Part shown: in pieces, positions 34,905 through 43,631 of the stretch
Layout of the letters: every line of letters begins with the position of its first letter
Numbering within the stretch: the first letter of the stretch is position 1
Origin: Myxococcales bacterium
GTDB lineage: Bacteria; Myxococcota_A; Polyangia; Haliangiales; Haliangiaceae
Length of the DNA: 64,000 nucleotides
Direction: 5' to 3'
Assembly: GCA_016716835.1 (NCBI GenBank)
Contig: JADJUW010000001.1
Location: 2,818,001 to 2,882,000 of the forward strand
Notes under the pieces: model-generated
What the model was told of the DNA's origin: nothing
The model's input: the letters and a program-made list of their open reading frames with translations, nothing else
Database searches by the model: none
Position numbers and translations under genes: made by a program

Positions 34905-36053
34905 CTACGCCCGCGTCAGATCGCGGCAGATGTTCTTCTGATGGGCCTCGATGGTGCCACCGCCAATTTCGATGAGCTTGGCGTCGCGCAAGAATTGCTC
35001 GACGCGATACTCGCTGCAATAGCCCCAGCCGCCGAGGACCTGCACCGCGGCGTCGCACACCTCTTTGGCCGCGGTCGCGCAAAATAGCTTGGCGGCGTCG
35101 GTGCCGAGGCGATTGCGTGACGCAGGATTTACCGTCGCGGCGACGCCGTAGACCAGCGCGCGCATGGCCTCGACCTTGGCGAAACTATCGCCGATGTAGC
35201 GCTGAATCTGGCCAAATTCAGCGATGGGCTTGCCGAACGCGCTGCGGTCGACGGCGTACTTGGTCATGACGTCCAGGCACCGTTGCGCCATGCCCAGGCT
35301 CATCGCCGCCAGGCCCAGGCGCTCGATCTCGAGATTTCGCATCATGTTGGTGATGCCGCCGCCCTCCGTGCCGAGCAGGTTGGCCGCCGGCACGAAGCAG
35401 TTGTCAAAGATGAGCTCGCACATGGTCGACGCGCGCATGCCCATCTTGTCGATCTTGGGGCTGTTGCTAAACCCGGCAAAGCCGCGCTCAACGAGAAAGG
35501 TCGTGATCTTGCCCTCGAGCTTGGCGTAGACGCAAAACACGTCGGCCTCGGGCCCGTTGGTGATGAACGTCTTGCGCCCCGTGAGCAGATAGCCGTCGGC
35601 GGTGCGCACGGCCACCGTCTGCATGCCGAGCACATCGGTGCCCGCGCCAGGCTCGGTCATGCCCATCGCGCCAACCTGCGCGCCGCTCATGGTCTTTGGC
35701 AGGTAGCGTTGGCGTTGCACGGCGTTGCCGGGGAAATACACATTGTTCACAAACAACAGCGCGTGCGCGAGATACGCCAGGCAAAACCCTGGATCGGCAT
35801 AGGCCAACTCTTCGTGCACGATGACCGAGGCCACGGCATCAAGCCCAGCGCCGCCATCGGCCTCAGGAATGGTGATGCCAATAAAGCCGAGCTCGCCGAG
35901 CTTACGCAGCAGCCCGACGTTGAACTCGCCCTTTTGGTCGTACTCGCTCGCCTGCGGCTCGACATGATCGCGCGCAAAGCGGCGGATCGTCTCACGCACC
36001 ATGGCGTGGTCGTCAGATGGTTCCCAGAGGCGCTTATCGAGCGAAGACATCAT
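34905..36053 (-). CDS. Acyl-CoA dehydrogenase, isovaleryl-CoA-dehydrogenase-like
   Basis: The 382-residue flavoenzyme oxidises an acyl-CoA at the alpha-beta bond and passes electrons to ETF. Signatures: MGMTEPGAGTDVLGM (family signature 1), FGKPIAEFGQIQ, and QVLGGWGYCSEYRVEQFLRDAKL. Where most family members have the catalytic Glu near the C-terminus (YEGT), this protein has IGGGT, as in isovaleryl-CoA dehydrogenase. Its base is then probably the Glu in RNLEIERLGLA. Branched-chain amino acid breakdown is therefore likely. TGC-TATCTA lies 6 nt before the ATG. Repeat B copy 1 lies farther upstream. Confidence 0.9.
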   Translation of the reverse strand: MMSSLDKRLWEPSDDHAMVRETIRRFARDHVEPQASEYDQKGEFNVGLLRKLGELGFIGITIPEADGGAGLDAVASVIVHEELAYADPGFCLAYLAHALLFVNNVYFPGNAVQRQRYLPKTMSGAQVGAMGMTEPGAGTDVLGMQTVAVRTADGYLLTGRKTFITNGPEADVFCVYAKLEGKITTFLVERGFAGFSNSPKIDKMGMRASTMCELIFDNCFVPAANLLGTEGGGITNMMRNLEIERLGLAAMSLGMAQRCLDVMTKYAVDRSAFGKPIAEFGQIQRYIGDSFAKVEAMRALVYGVAATVNPASRNRLGTDAAKLFCATAAKEVCDAAVQVLGGWGYCSEYRVEQFLRDAKLIEIGGGTIEAHQKNICRDLTRA

Positions 36054-36059
36054 GCCCGC

Positions 36060-36065
36060 TAGATA
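36060..36065 (-). promoter_or_regulatory. Extended -10-like TGC-TATCTA, 6 nt before ATG at 36053
   Basis: The minus strand reads TGCTATCTA-GCGGGC-ATG, with no Shine-Dalgarno. Repeat B begins 22 bp upstream of this hexamer. Confidence 0.4.
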
Positions 36066-36087
36066 GCACACTGCCGGCGGTGACGGC

Positions 36088-36229
36088 GGGGTCACTCTCG
36101 CCCTGAAATATATTATAAATTACAATTAGTTATGGTATGTGGTGCGTGATTACCAACACCAGAGGTGACTACGCAGCAGCCATGCTAGCTCATCGAAATT
36201 ACACCGAAAAACGGCGCCGAGAGTGACCC
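36088..36229 (+). repeat. Palindromic repeat family B, copy 1 (142 bp)
   Basis: The ends are GGGTCACTC (36088-36096) and GAGTGACCC (36221-36229). The centre carries a hairpin TGCGTGATTACC (36143-36154) and GGTGACTACGCA (36164-36175), symmetric about the element midpoint. It is AT-richer than the flanks. The second copy (59840-59981) is also 142 bp and aligns with this one when read on the minus strand. The right end forms part of the TAG stop codon of the minus-strand GGDEF gene. No transposase is visible. Confidence 0.8.
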
Positions 36230-38574
36230 TACTCGGCGCGGGCGCGGCGGCTGCGGCTGGAGCCGATTGGCATTTCGGCGAGCGGCGTGCCTTGCTTGCT
36301 GGCGGCATTGGCCGCGGAGATTACGACGGATGCCGCTAGGCCAGCCGACGTGGCGGCGGCGTGCGCGGCAGAAATTCGCCCGGCGGCAGATTCGTTGCGC
36401 TCGCGAACGTATTGGCCGTACGTAATGACGCGGTTGCGACCGCTGTGTTTGGCGTGATAGAGGGCGAGATCGGAGCGCTCGATCATTTCGGCGCGGTTCG
36501 CGGCGTCGTCGGGATACGACGCAATACCAATCGACATGGTCACTTGCAGCGGCCCCTTCTCGGTCTCGATGACGAGCTTGGCGACCTCCGTGCGCAAGCG
36601 CTCGGCCACGGCGCGCGCGGTTTCGGCATCGGTGGCCTCAAGCACCACGGCAAATTCCTCGCCGCCGTAGCGCGCCGAAATATCGATCTTGCGCGCGACC
36701 TCTTGCAGCACGCGGGCGACGCGGCGCAACACCTCATCGCCCACCGGATGGCCGTAGTTGTCGTTGACCTTCTTGAAGAAGTCGACGTCGCATAGCAGCA
36801 TGGCGGCCTTGTGGCCATGGCGCGTCGCGCGCTCGATGAGGTCGCCAAAGCGTTCTTGGAACGCGCGATGATTGGTCAGCCCGGTCAGGCCATCGGTGGT
36901 GGCCATGGTTTCCATGCGCTTGTACAAGAGGCCATTGACCATCGACACCGCGACCTGGTTGGCGATGACGGTCAACATTTCGCGCACGTCTTTGCCAAAG
37001 CGCTTCTCCTCGCGCGCGAGAAACGTCATGGTGCCGACCGCATCGTCGACGCAGAGCAGCGGCACGACTAGCAACGAGCGCGCCTCGGCAAAGGTGTGCT
37101 TTTTCGTGAACACAGGCGCCGACAGCTCACGCAAATCGCCACTAGCCGGCAAGTAGTGGCGGTTCTTGACCACCATCGACGCCAGCCCGGCATTGTCGCG
37201 AAACTCGATCCCCGCCAGATCTTCTTCCTCAATCAGGCCCTCGCCGCCGCGGCGAATCCGCACCGCCGCAACGCGGTGCTTGCCGCGCTCGCGGTCGTAG
37301 AGCGTAATGATCGCCACGTCGTAGTCTGCGATCGCCGCCGCCGCATCGAACGCCGTCTCATGCACCTGCTCGGGCGTCAGCGCCTGGCCAAGCAGCGCCG
37401 CGGCTTGGTAAAATCGTTCGTATTCATACTTCGAACGCTCGACCGATCGAAATACCTGTTCGATCTGAACCGCGCGCCCGAGCTGGACCGCCGCGCTCGA
37501 CAACAAGGCCGCCTCGGCCTCGGTAAACGGCTTATCGCGATCGGCGCAAACGGCACCACGTACATGCCCATGCTCGAGCACGGGGACGGCCGCAAAGGCG
37601 CTGCCCGCATGCTCGCGCTCGTAATAGGGTATTTGCCCGAGCTTGGTCGCGCTCGCCAGCACCGGAGCCGCCTCACGCATGACCGCCGCCAGCAGCCCCA
37701 GGCTCGTCGAAGCGGGCGCGAGGTCAGGTGAATCTGAGACGGCCTCGCCCACGCGCATCGAGCCGTCGGGCGTTGGCCACATCCACACCACCGAGCGTGC
37801 ACCAAGCAGCCGCTTGACCGCGCGCAAGACCCAGACCGCGGAGTCGTGGATCGCATCGGTGCCCGCGGCCGAAAGCATGGCTTCTTCTTCGGGTCGCGGC
37901 CGCGCCGCGCGGCTGGTCGGGCCCAGGGCGGCCGAGAGAAAACGCAAATCGCGCGCCGCCTGCTCTTTCTCGACCAGCACGTCGTGCAACCGCCGCGCCT
38001 GGCGCACCCGATATCGCACCACGAGCGCGCGCAGCAAGACATAGTGTAGCAACGCCGCGCCAATAATGAACAGGGCGTGCAGCGCCACCGTGACGAGCAG
38101 GCTCGCGCTCACGGGCCCGGCCGCCAGCGCGCGCGCCACCGTCGCGCCCTCGATCGCGAGCGCCGCGCCAAGCACCGCGATCGCCGCGGCGCGCGACAAG
38201 ACCGTGATCGCAAACGCGATGGCCGCATAGAGCAAGGGGTACAGCGGCGAGTGGAGCCCGCCGGTGGCGAACAAGGAGGTGTAGAGCGCCGCGATCAAGG
38301 CCAGGCAAAGCTCGAGATCGCGAAAGATCGCCTCGGCGCGATACCACCACGAGGCTTGCTGCACCCGCGACGATGCGGGGGCAAAGCCAAGCCGCCGCAA
38401 GAGGGCGTACACGAGCAATAGGGTGACCGTCGTCGCAAACAGCAGCTGCACCGCGGTGATCTCGCCACGCAAGCTGGCACCAGCCATCACACCCGCCATC
38501 AGCGCAATGCAGGCGAGCGTGGCCATGATCGTGCCGCCGGCCACATGCATTGCCAGTTCCAAATTGCGTTTCAT
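36229..38574 (-). CDS. Membrane GAF-GGDEF diguanylate cyclase
   Basis: The 781-residue protein has five to six N-terminal membrane helices (to about 195), a coiled linker, and two GAF-like sensor segments (about 235-375 and 395-560). A C-terminal GGDEF domain (about 575-735) follows with TTDGLTGLTNHRAF, DVDFFKKVNDNYGH and active-site RYGGEEFAVVL. An inhibitory I-site RxxD (RKID) lies five residues before GGEEF. It should make cyclic di-GMP under control of a membrane or small-molecule signal, with product inhibition. The start overlaps the ftsB stop by ATGA. The tail after the domain is Ala/Ser-rich and ends at the TAG shared with repeat B. Confidence 0.93.
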   Translation of the reverse strand: MKRNLELAMHVAGGTIMATLACIALMAGVMAGASLRGEITAVQLLFATTVTLLLVYALLRRLGFAPASSRVQQASWWYRAEAIFRDLELCLALIAALYTSLFATGGLHSPLYPLLYAAIAFAITVLSRAAAIAVLGAALAIEGATVARALAAGPVSASLLVTVALHALFIIGAALLHYVLLRALVVRYRVRQARRLHDVLVEKEQAARDLRFLSAALGPTSRAARPRPEEEAMLSAAGTDAIHDSAVWVLRAVKRLLGARSVVWMWPTPDGSMRVGEAVSDSPDLAPASTSLGLLAAVMREAAPVLASATKLGQIPYYEREHAGSAFAAVPVLEHGHVRGAVCADRDKPFTEAEAALLSSAAVQLGRAVQIEQVFRSVERSKYEYERFYQAAALLGQALTPEQVHETAFDAAAAIADYDVAIITLYDRERGKHRVAAVRIRRGGEGLIEEEDLAGIEFRDNAGLASMVVKNRHYLPASGDLRELSAPVFTKKHTFAEARSLLVVPLLCVDDAVGTMTFLAREEKRFGKDVREMLTVIANQVAVSMVNGLLYKRMETMATTDGLTGLTNHRAFQERFGDLIERATRHGHKAAMLLCDVDFFKKVNDNYGHPVGDEVLRRVARVLQEVARKIDISARYGGEEFAVVLEATDAETARAVAERLRTEVAKLVIETEKGPLQVTMSIGIASYPDDAANRAEMIERSDLALYHAKHSGRNRVITYGQYVRERNESAAGRISAAHAAATSAGLAASVVISAANAASKQGTPLAEMPIGSSRSRRARAE

Positions 38575-38912
38575 GGCGTACCGCCTGGGGTGGGCGTTTC
38601 TTGCGCGCCGGGCGCAACGGGCACCAATCTAATGATGCGATCGCCGACAAAGGCCAGCCCAAGCTCATCGCGCGCGATGGCTTCGATCGCCCGCACGTCG
38701 GTCGATAGCGCATGCACCTCACGCGCCAGCTGACGCTTTTGTTCGCGCAACGCCCCGATTTCGCGGCGCAAGCCATCGGTCTCGCGCTCGAGCTGAGCCG
38801 CGGGGCCACCGTCCGCCAAAAAACGCGCCGGCACGATCGCGAAGCACACCGCGATCACCGCGGCCAGGCCCATGCGCAATAACCAGCGCCGCCACACAGG
38901 AGGCACGTGCAT
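38571..38912 (-). CDS. ftsB: FtsB/DivIC-like septum formation initiator
   Basis: From the ATG at 38912 the product has 113 residues (an in-frame extension to 38996 is possible). One membrane helix (WLLRMGLAAVIAVCFAIV) is followed by a periplasmic leucine-zipper-like coiled coil (LERETDGLRREIGALREQ, LAREVHALSTDVRAIEAIAR) and the typical ELGLAFVGDRIIRLV tail. FtsB bridges FtsQ and FtsL in the divisome. Here it is translationally coupled to a diguanylate cyclase gene, an unusual neighbour. Confidence 0.85.
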   Translation of the reverse strand: MHVPPVWRRWLLRMGLAAVIAVCFAIVPARFLADGGPAAQLERETDGLRREIGALREQKRQLAREVHALSTDVRAIEAIARDELGLAFVGDRIIRLVPVAPGAQETPTPGGTP

Positions 38913-39006
38913 ATCTGCGAGGACTCGTTGCACCTTAGCTCTTAAATAGCCACCCCTTGCCGGGCGGGGCAATTTTTTGGCCAAACTCCACCGCAAATGG
39001 TTGTGC

Positions 39007-39012
39007 TATGGT
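39007..39012 (+). promoter_or_regulatory. Extended -10 TGC-TATGGT, 7 nt before ATG at 39020
   Basis: TGCTATGGT-CCGCGCA-ATG fits the leaderless-type arrangement. No convincing -35 is seen. Confidence 0.35.
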
Positions 39013-39019
39013 CCGCGCA

Positions 39020-41446
39020 ATGAAGCCCGTTTCGACCACGCCGCCCCGTGCAACGCGCTTGGCCTCGGCGCGCCATGTGCTAACAGTTGCGCTAGCTTGC
39101 ACGGTTGCCGCGGCGTGCAATGATAAGCCCTCGACACAACTTACGTGCGGCGAGGGCGTCGCGGCCCCGCTCGCGGCCGGTGGCACGGTCCAGGTTGAGA
39201 CTGGCGACGCCAAGGACCTACGCGGCGCCGCTGCCACGGCCGACGAAAAAACCACCTCGACGTGGACCTTAGCTATTTCGTGTCGCGACGATATTGCCGC
39301 ATCCGATCTCGATGCGATCGGCCTCGCCGTGGCGTTTGAGCCCGCCCCCACCGACGCGCGCACCAGCGAGCGGCCGCTGCGCTTCACGTTGCCCTTTAAG
39401 GCGGCGCGCTTGGCAAAAAATGCCGGCGTACGCCACTTGCGAATTGCCGCGGTCACCGGCGATGGCGAGGTGTTTTACCCGCCCGTCGCCGACGCCGTGT
39501 TCGACACCACCGACCCGTACGCCTCCACGGTTACCTTTAGCGCCGACTTTTTCGCGACGTATCAGGTCGTGGCGCCCAAAACCGCGGGCACGCCGATTAC
39601 CCGGCGTTTTACGTATAAAGCCATTCTCGGGGTGTCTATGGGCGGCAACGCCGCGCTTTCGGTCGGCCTGCGCCATCACGAACGCTTCGACATGATCGCA
39701 GACCTTGGCGGCGAGCCCGGCCCCAGCATGCCCTACACGCTCAGCGTAATCCGCGACTACATCCTTGGCTCGGCGTGCGCCGGTGACGCGGGCCCAGAGC
39801 CCGAGCCTGGCTCGCTTGCTAGCCGCCGCGTGCCCGCCTGCAGCGCGCGCCCCGCGCTGCTTGATCAGCACGAGATCGCGTCCGACTTTGACCACTTCAC
39901 CTATCAAGAAGGCGAAGGCGTGGGCCTTAAGCTACGCCGCGGCTTCTACGCCATGGCCTTGCGCGATATGGCGCGCGCCTTTGGCAACCTCACCGTCTAT
40001 AATGTGGCCGACGCCTATGCGCCGCCAGGCGTCGATCCGGCCTACTTCCAGGAGCCAGCCGAAACCCGATGCCCGGCGCCGGTGACGCTCGCCAACTACT
40101 TCGACGCGCGCTTTAATCCTGAGGGCGCCCTGCCCGTCATTACGTTTTGCGACGGCGGTGACAACGAGGCCACGGGTTTTGGGGTGTGGAACGACGACGA
40201 AATTCACGACGAGCCCATGGAGATCTTGCTCACCGTTGATCTCAACGAAAACGGCAAGCGCGATCTTGGCGAGCCGGTGCTGATGCAAATGCATGAGCCC
40301 TTCCTCGACGTCGGCATCGACGGCCTCGCCGACGCCGACGAACCAGGCTATGATGCGACAACCAACTCAGACCCCGCCGGCGACAATTATCACTACCTGC
40401 GCAATCCGCGCGGCACCGAAGACAGCCGCTGGCATGAGCCAGGCGAGCCGTTTGACGATGTCGGCGTTGATGGCGTAGCGACAACCTGCCAACAAGGCGA
40501 CGCGCCGCCCAAAGGCGTGGCGCGATGCTACGATGTGGGCGAGGGCGACGGGCAATGGAGCCTCACGCCAAGCGCCCAGGGCTGGCTGCGCAACGACCTC
40601 GCCGAGGCGATGGGCGCGCTAACGCCCGCCGAGCGCGATCGCCTCGATTTTTGGCACGACGCCGGCATCCGCGACTTCTTCAACGCGTCGGTCTCCGCCA
40701 ATCGCGGTTTTTCGCAGCTGATGAACCTCTTCGATCGCACCGGGCGCGTGTTCACGAGCTACAACTCTGTCGCGCAGACGCCCACGGGTCAACCCTATGA
40801 CTTTGGCCTCGTTGACTGGCCGAGCGTCGGTCGCAACGTGTACGTGCGCTATGGCGATCCCGACGCCAGCGAGGCGCAAATCTTAAATGGCGACGGGCGC
40901 CATGTCGGCACGGTGCTGCAAATCGTCGCCCGCGTCACCACGGCCTTTGCGTGGATGAACGCGCATTGGCCGAATGGCGATCGCGAGGACGAATACACCA
41001 GCGGCCAGCTGTTCGAAGACCTCTCGTTTGAGACCACGCTAGGCCGCGACACCCCGTTTGCGCTGTTCTTGCCCCCTGGCTACGACAATCCCGCCAATGC
41101 GAATGTCCGATATCCGGTCATCGTGTTTCTCCACGGCTATGGCCAACAGCCCAAGGACATGGTCGCGCTCTCCGCGGTGTTTGAGTCGTACATGCAGCCG
41201 ACCGGCCTCACCAAGGACCAGCGCTTTCAAAAATTCATCATCGTCTACGCCGATGGCCGCTGCCGGCCGCAGCGTGATGGCGTGCCGGTCAGCCTCGAGG
41301 GCGATCTTTGCGAGAGCGGCAACTTTTTCATGAACCTCGCGATCGGCGGGCCCGGGCAAATGGAAGATGCCATGCTCGAGCTGCTCGACTACATCGACGC
41401 GAACTACCGCACCAAGGCGCCCGAAGAAGTTACGTTTACGCCATAG
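39020..41446 (+). CDS. Large lipoprotein with esterase-like segments in permuted order
   Basis: From the ATG at 39020 the product has 808 residues. The lipoprotein signal is VLTVALACTVAAAC. A beta-sandwich-like region (about 35-195) is followed by ILGVSMGGNAALSVGLRHH, a nucleophile-elbow motif with Ser206. A Ca-binding-like acidic region comes next (DLNENGKRDLGEP, DVGIDGLADADEPGYD, DDVGVDGVA). The oxyanion-type motif PVIVFLHGYGQQPKDM is only at 705, and the chain ends at DYIDANYRTKAPEEVTFTP. In ordinary esterase-D-like hydrolases the HG-G motif and the DYI-x-NYR segment come before G-x-S-M-G-G. The activity is therefore uncertain. Confidence 0.7.
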   Translation: MKPVSTTPPRATRLASARHVLTVALACTVAAACNDKPSTQLTCGEGVAAPLAAGGTVQVETGDAKDLRGAAATADEKTTSTWTLAISCRDDIAASDLDAIGLAVAFEPAPTDARTSERPLRFTLPFKAARLAKNAGVRHLRIAAVTGDGEVFYPPVADAVFDTTDPYASTVTFSADFFATYQVVAPKTAGTPITRRFTYKAILGVSMGGNAALSVGLRHHERFDMIADLGGEPGPSMPYTLSVIRDYILGSACAGDAGPEPEPGSLASRRVPACSARPALLDQHEIASDFDHFTYQEGEGVGLKLRRGFYAMALRDMARAFGNLTVYNVADAYAPPGVDPAYFQEPAETRCPAPVTLANYFDARFNPEGALPVITFCDGGDNEATGFGVWNDDEIHDEPMEILLTVDLNENGKRDLGEPVLMQMHEPFLDVGIDGLADADEPGYDATTNSDPAGDNYHYLRNPRGTEDSRWHEPGEPFDDVGVDGVATTCQQGDAPPKGVARCYDVGEGDGQWSLTPSAQGWLRNDLAEAMGALTPAERDRLDFWHDAGIRDFFNASVSANRGFSQLMNLFDRTGRVFTSYNSVAQTPTGQPYDFGLVDWPSVGRNVYVRYGDPDASEAQILNGDGRHVGTVLQIVARVTTAFAWMNAHWPNGDREDEYTSGQLFEDLSFETTLGRDTPFALFLPPGYDNPANANVRYPVIVFLHGYGQQPKDMVALSAVFESYMQPTGLTKDQRFQKFIIVYADGRCRPQRDGVPVSLEGDLCESGNFFMNLAIGGPGQMEDAMLELLDYIDANYRTKAPEEVTFTP

Positions 41447-41459
41447 GCGGCGTGTGCCG

Positions 41460-42251
41460 CTACGCCGCGCGCTCGGCGACCGCAAAGGATTGCGACGGAC
41501 GGCGCGTGGTGGCGCGGGCTGGACGGTTGCCAAACGCAAGCTCGGCCGCGGCCAGATCGGCGGGTGTATCGACTTCCATGGCGCGAAATGGCGCGATGTC
41601 GACGGCGACAAATTGCGCGCCGCCCTCAACCATTTGTTGAAACGAGGCCTCGTAGTATTCGTTGACCAAGCCAAGCGTAAGCATGCGATGGCGAATGGTG
41701 GCGAACAATTCCACGGTGTGATGCGGCTCGAACACCTCGATGCCGACCGACTCGCCCGCGGCGGCGTCGATGGCGACTTCCTTGCCAATGCCGGTCACGC
41801 CAAGCGACGCGTCCATGGCGAGCTTGACCTCTTCGACGCCGAGGTCGTCCGCGCGGCGCAGCGCGATGCTGCTGCCGGTGGTCTCGAGCATGCGATGCAG
41901 CACCTCGAAGTCGTAGAGCAGATCGCTGTCGAGCAGCAAAAAGCGACGGCCACCAATCGCCTGTTCCGCGAGCATCAGCGAGTAGGCGTTGTTGGTGGTG
42001 GCAAAGTCTGGGTTGTGGATGAAGACGAGTTTCATGGTTGGCGCAAAGGCGCGCACCGCGAACTCGAGTTGTTCGTGTTCAAACCCGGTCACGATGATGA
42101 CCTCGCCGACGCCACATGCCGCGAGCGCGTCGAGCTGGCGCTTCATCATCGAGGTGTTGCCGATGGCCAGCAGGCTCTTGGGCGTGCGTTCGGTCAGCGG
42201 GTGCAGCCGGGTGGAACGGCCAGCGGCCAAGATGACGGCGGGTGTCGACAT
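41460..42251 (-). CDS. Sugar/inositol-phosphate nucleotidyltransferase (IPCT-like)
   Basis: From the ATG at 42251 the product has 263 residues. The N-terminal signature is AVILAAGRSTRLHPLTERTP followed by KSL, as in enzymes that couple a sugar- or inositol-phosphate to CTP/UTP/GTP. LLLDSDLLYD holds the metal-binding Asp. Size and the neighbouring CDP-alcohol phosphotransferases suggest a CDP-forming activity like inositol-1-phosphate or choline-phosphate cytidylyltransferases. Probably co-transcribed with the downstream-oriented phosphotransferase gene 42429-43448 upstream of it. The C-terminal 25 residues are basic and non-conserved in look. Confidence 0.85.
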   Translation of the reverse strand: MSTPAVILAAGRSTRLHPLTERTPKSLLAIGNTSMMKRQLDALAACGVGEVIIVTGFEHEQLEFAVRAFAPTMKLVFIHNPDFATTNNAYSLMLAEQAIGGRRFLLLDSDLLYDFEVLHRMLETTGSSIALRRADDLGVEEVKLAMDASLGVTGIGKEVAIDAAAGESVGIEVFEPHHTVELFATIRHRMLTLGLVNEYYEASFQQMVEGGAQFVAVDIAPFRAMEVDTPADLAAAELAFGNRPARATTRRPSQSFAVAERAA

Positions 42252-42428
42252 GGTTTCAGGGTGTTGCAAGTTTGTTGCCAGGCTGTCACATAGGACGATC
42301 AAGCGCTTACACGCTGATGAATGGGCCTCGTGTGGTGAAAATCCACCAGATCGTTAGAGTGCTGACAGGCAAAGTCGCCAGGGTGGCCGCTCGATTCACC
42401 ACCTATCGCAACGTTTGCAGGCGGTTAG

Positions 42429-43448
42429 CTACCCGTTTGAAGACGCAGCGCGCCGAGAAAGCGCGAGGTGGAGCACCGTCAAAACGACGTAGCCAAGCGA
42501 GATGGCGACGCCATACCCGGCCGCCAGCTTGATGGCGATTGGCCACCACGGCGTTACAGCAACTAGCACCGCCCAAGCAAACACGTAGACATCGCGGCGG
42601 CCCAACGAGCGCAGGTGGGTCAGCGGCGAGGCCTTGTCGTAGACCTCGTCCATGGTGGCCGCGGAGCGCTCGAACCACCAACGGAAATCGTAAAAATCAC
42701 CGCCCCGCTGCTTCACCTGCGCGTACAGCGCGAGCTGCGAGAAGACACGTCCGCCGGCGGCGAGCAGGCCAAGGGTTTCCCACATGCCACCCGCGGCGAC
42801 GCCAAGCGCCGCCATCGCGGACCCGTCGACTAGATCGTCGGCGATGTTGTCGAGCCACTGACCGAGCTTGCTAAATTGGTAGCGCAACCGCGCCAACTCG
42901 CCATCGCACGAATCGAGCACCGATTGAAAAAACAGCGCGAGGCCGGCGACGGGCCACAACCAGGCAGCAGGGTTGCTGCGCGTCGCGAGCAACAGGCCCG
43001 CGGCGAAGAACCCAACCAATAGCGCGACCACGGTGACGTGATTTGGCGTCAGTGGGGAATTGGCGATCAGCCGCGTAATACGCAACGAGACGTGGTGATT
43101 CACCAAGGCGTCAATGGGTCCCTGAAACGTCTTGGGCAGCGAGCGCAGCAGTTGCCACTCCGCGCGCCGGTGATCGGCGGCGCTATGCAGGGCAATGCCC
43201 GCGACCTCGTCGGCCGAGAAGATCCACGCGCCTGCGGGGATCGGCGCACCCAGCTGACGCTCGGCCACCAGGCCAGGTACCGTGGGCAGTTCGCCTTCAA
43301 AGGTGACGATCGCGCGCGTAGCACCGCCACGCGCCGCTAGCCACAGACAGCGATGCAGCACCGTGATGCCACCGACCCGCGCGCTGGGATTGCTAGAATT
43401 AGCCGCCGCGGTGATATAGGCGATGTCGCCACGAGGTTGCCCACTCAT
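42429..43448 (-). CDS. CDP-alcohol phosphotransferase with degenerate N-terminal NTase-like domain
   Basis: From the ATG at 43448 the product has 339 residues. The C-terminal membrane domain has the complete signature D-x2-D-G-x2-A-R-x8-G-x3-D-x3-D (DSCDGELAR ... GQWLDNIADD). The N-terminal ~110 residues look like a MobA/IPCT nucleotidyltransferase fold (ARVGGITVLHRCLWLA) but lack the GxGxR-x-x-P loop. This two-domain build resembles DIPP synthase-type proteins. It should transfer a phospho-alcohol from a CDP-activated donor to an acceptor lipid or polyol at the membrane. A homologue is encoded at 44901. Confidence 0.85.
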   Translation of the reverse strand: MSGQPRGDIAYITAAANSSNPSARVGGITVLHRCLWLAARGGATRAIVTFEGELPTVPGLVAERQLGAPIPAGAWIFSADEVAGIALHSAADHRRAEWQLLRSLPKTFQGPIDALVNHHVSLRITRLIANSPLTPNHVTVVALLVGFFAAGLLLATRSNPAAWLWPVAGLALFFQSVLDSCDGELARLRYQFSKLGQWLDNIADDLVDGSAMAALGVAAGGMWETLGLLAAGGRVFSQLALYAQVKQRGGDFYDFRWWFERSAATMDEVYDKASPLTHLRSLGRRDVYVFAWAVLVAVTPWWPIAIKLAAGYGVAISLGYVVLTVLHLALSRRAASSNG

Positions 43449-43631
43449 CGCCGCATGCCTAGCACACTCGCCGCACGGCGTGCACGCGATTGAACACATG
43501 CGGGGTGTGCGTTGCAGGGCGCGTAGGGCCTCCAAGGCGGTGAAATTCTGACACCGCGGCAATCTGCGCCAAGGCGGGTTTGGTCGTTGACGCGGCAGCG
43601 AGAGATGGGTTAACGCGTAGCCGAGGTATTT

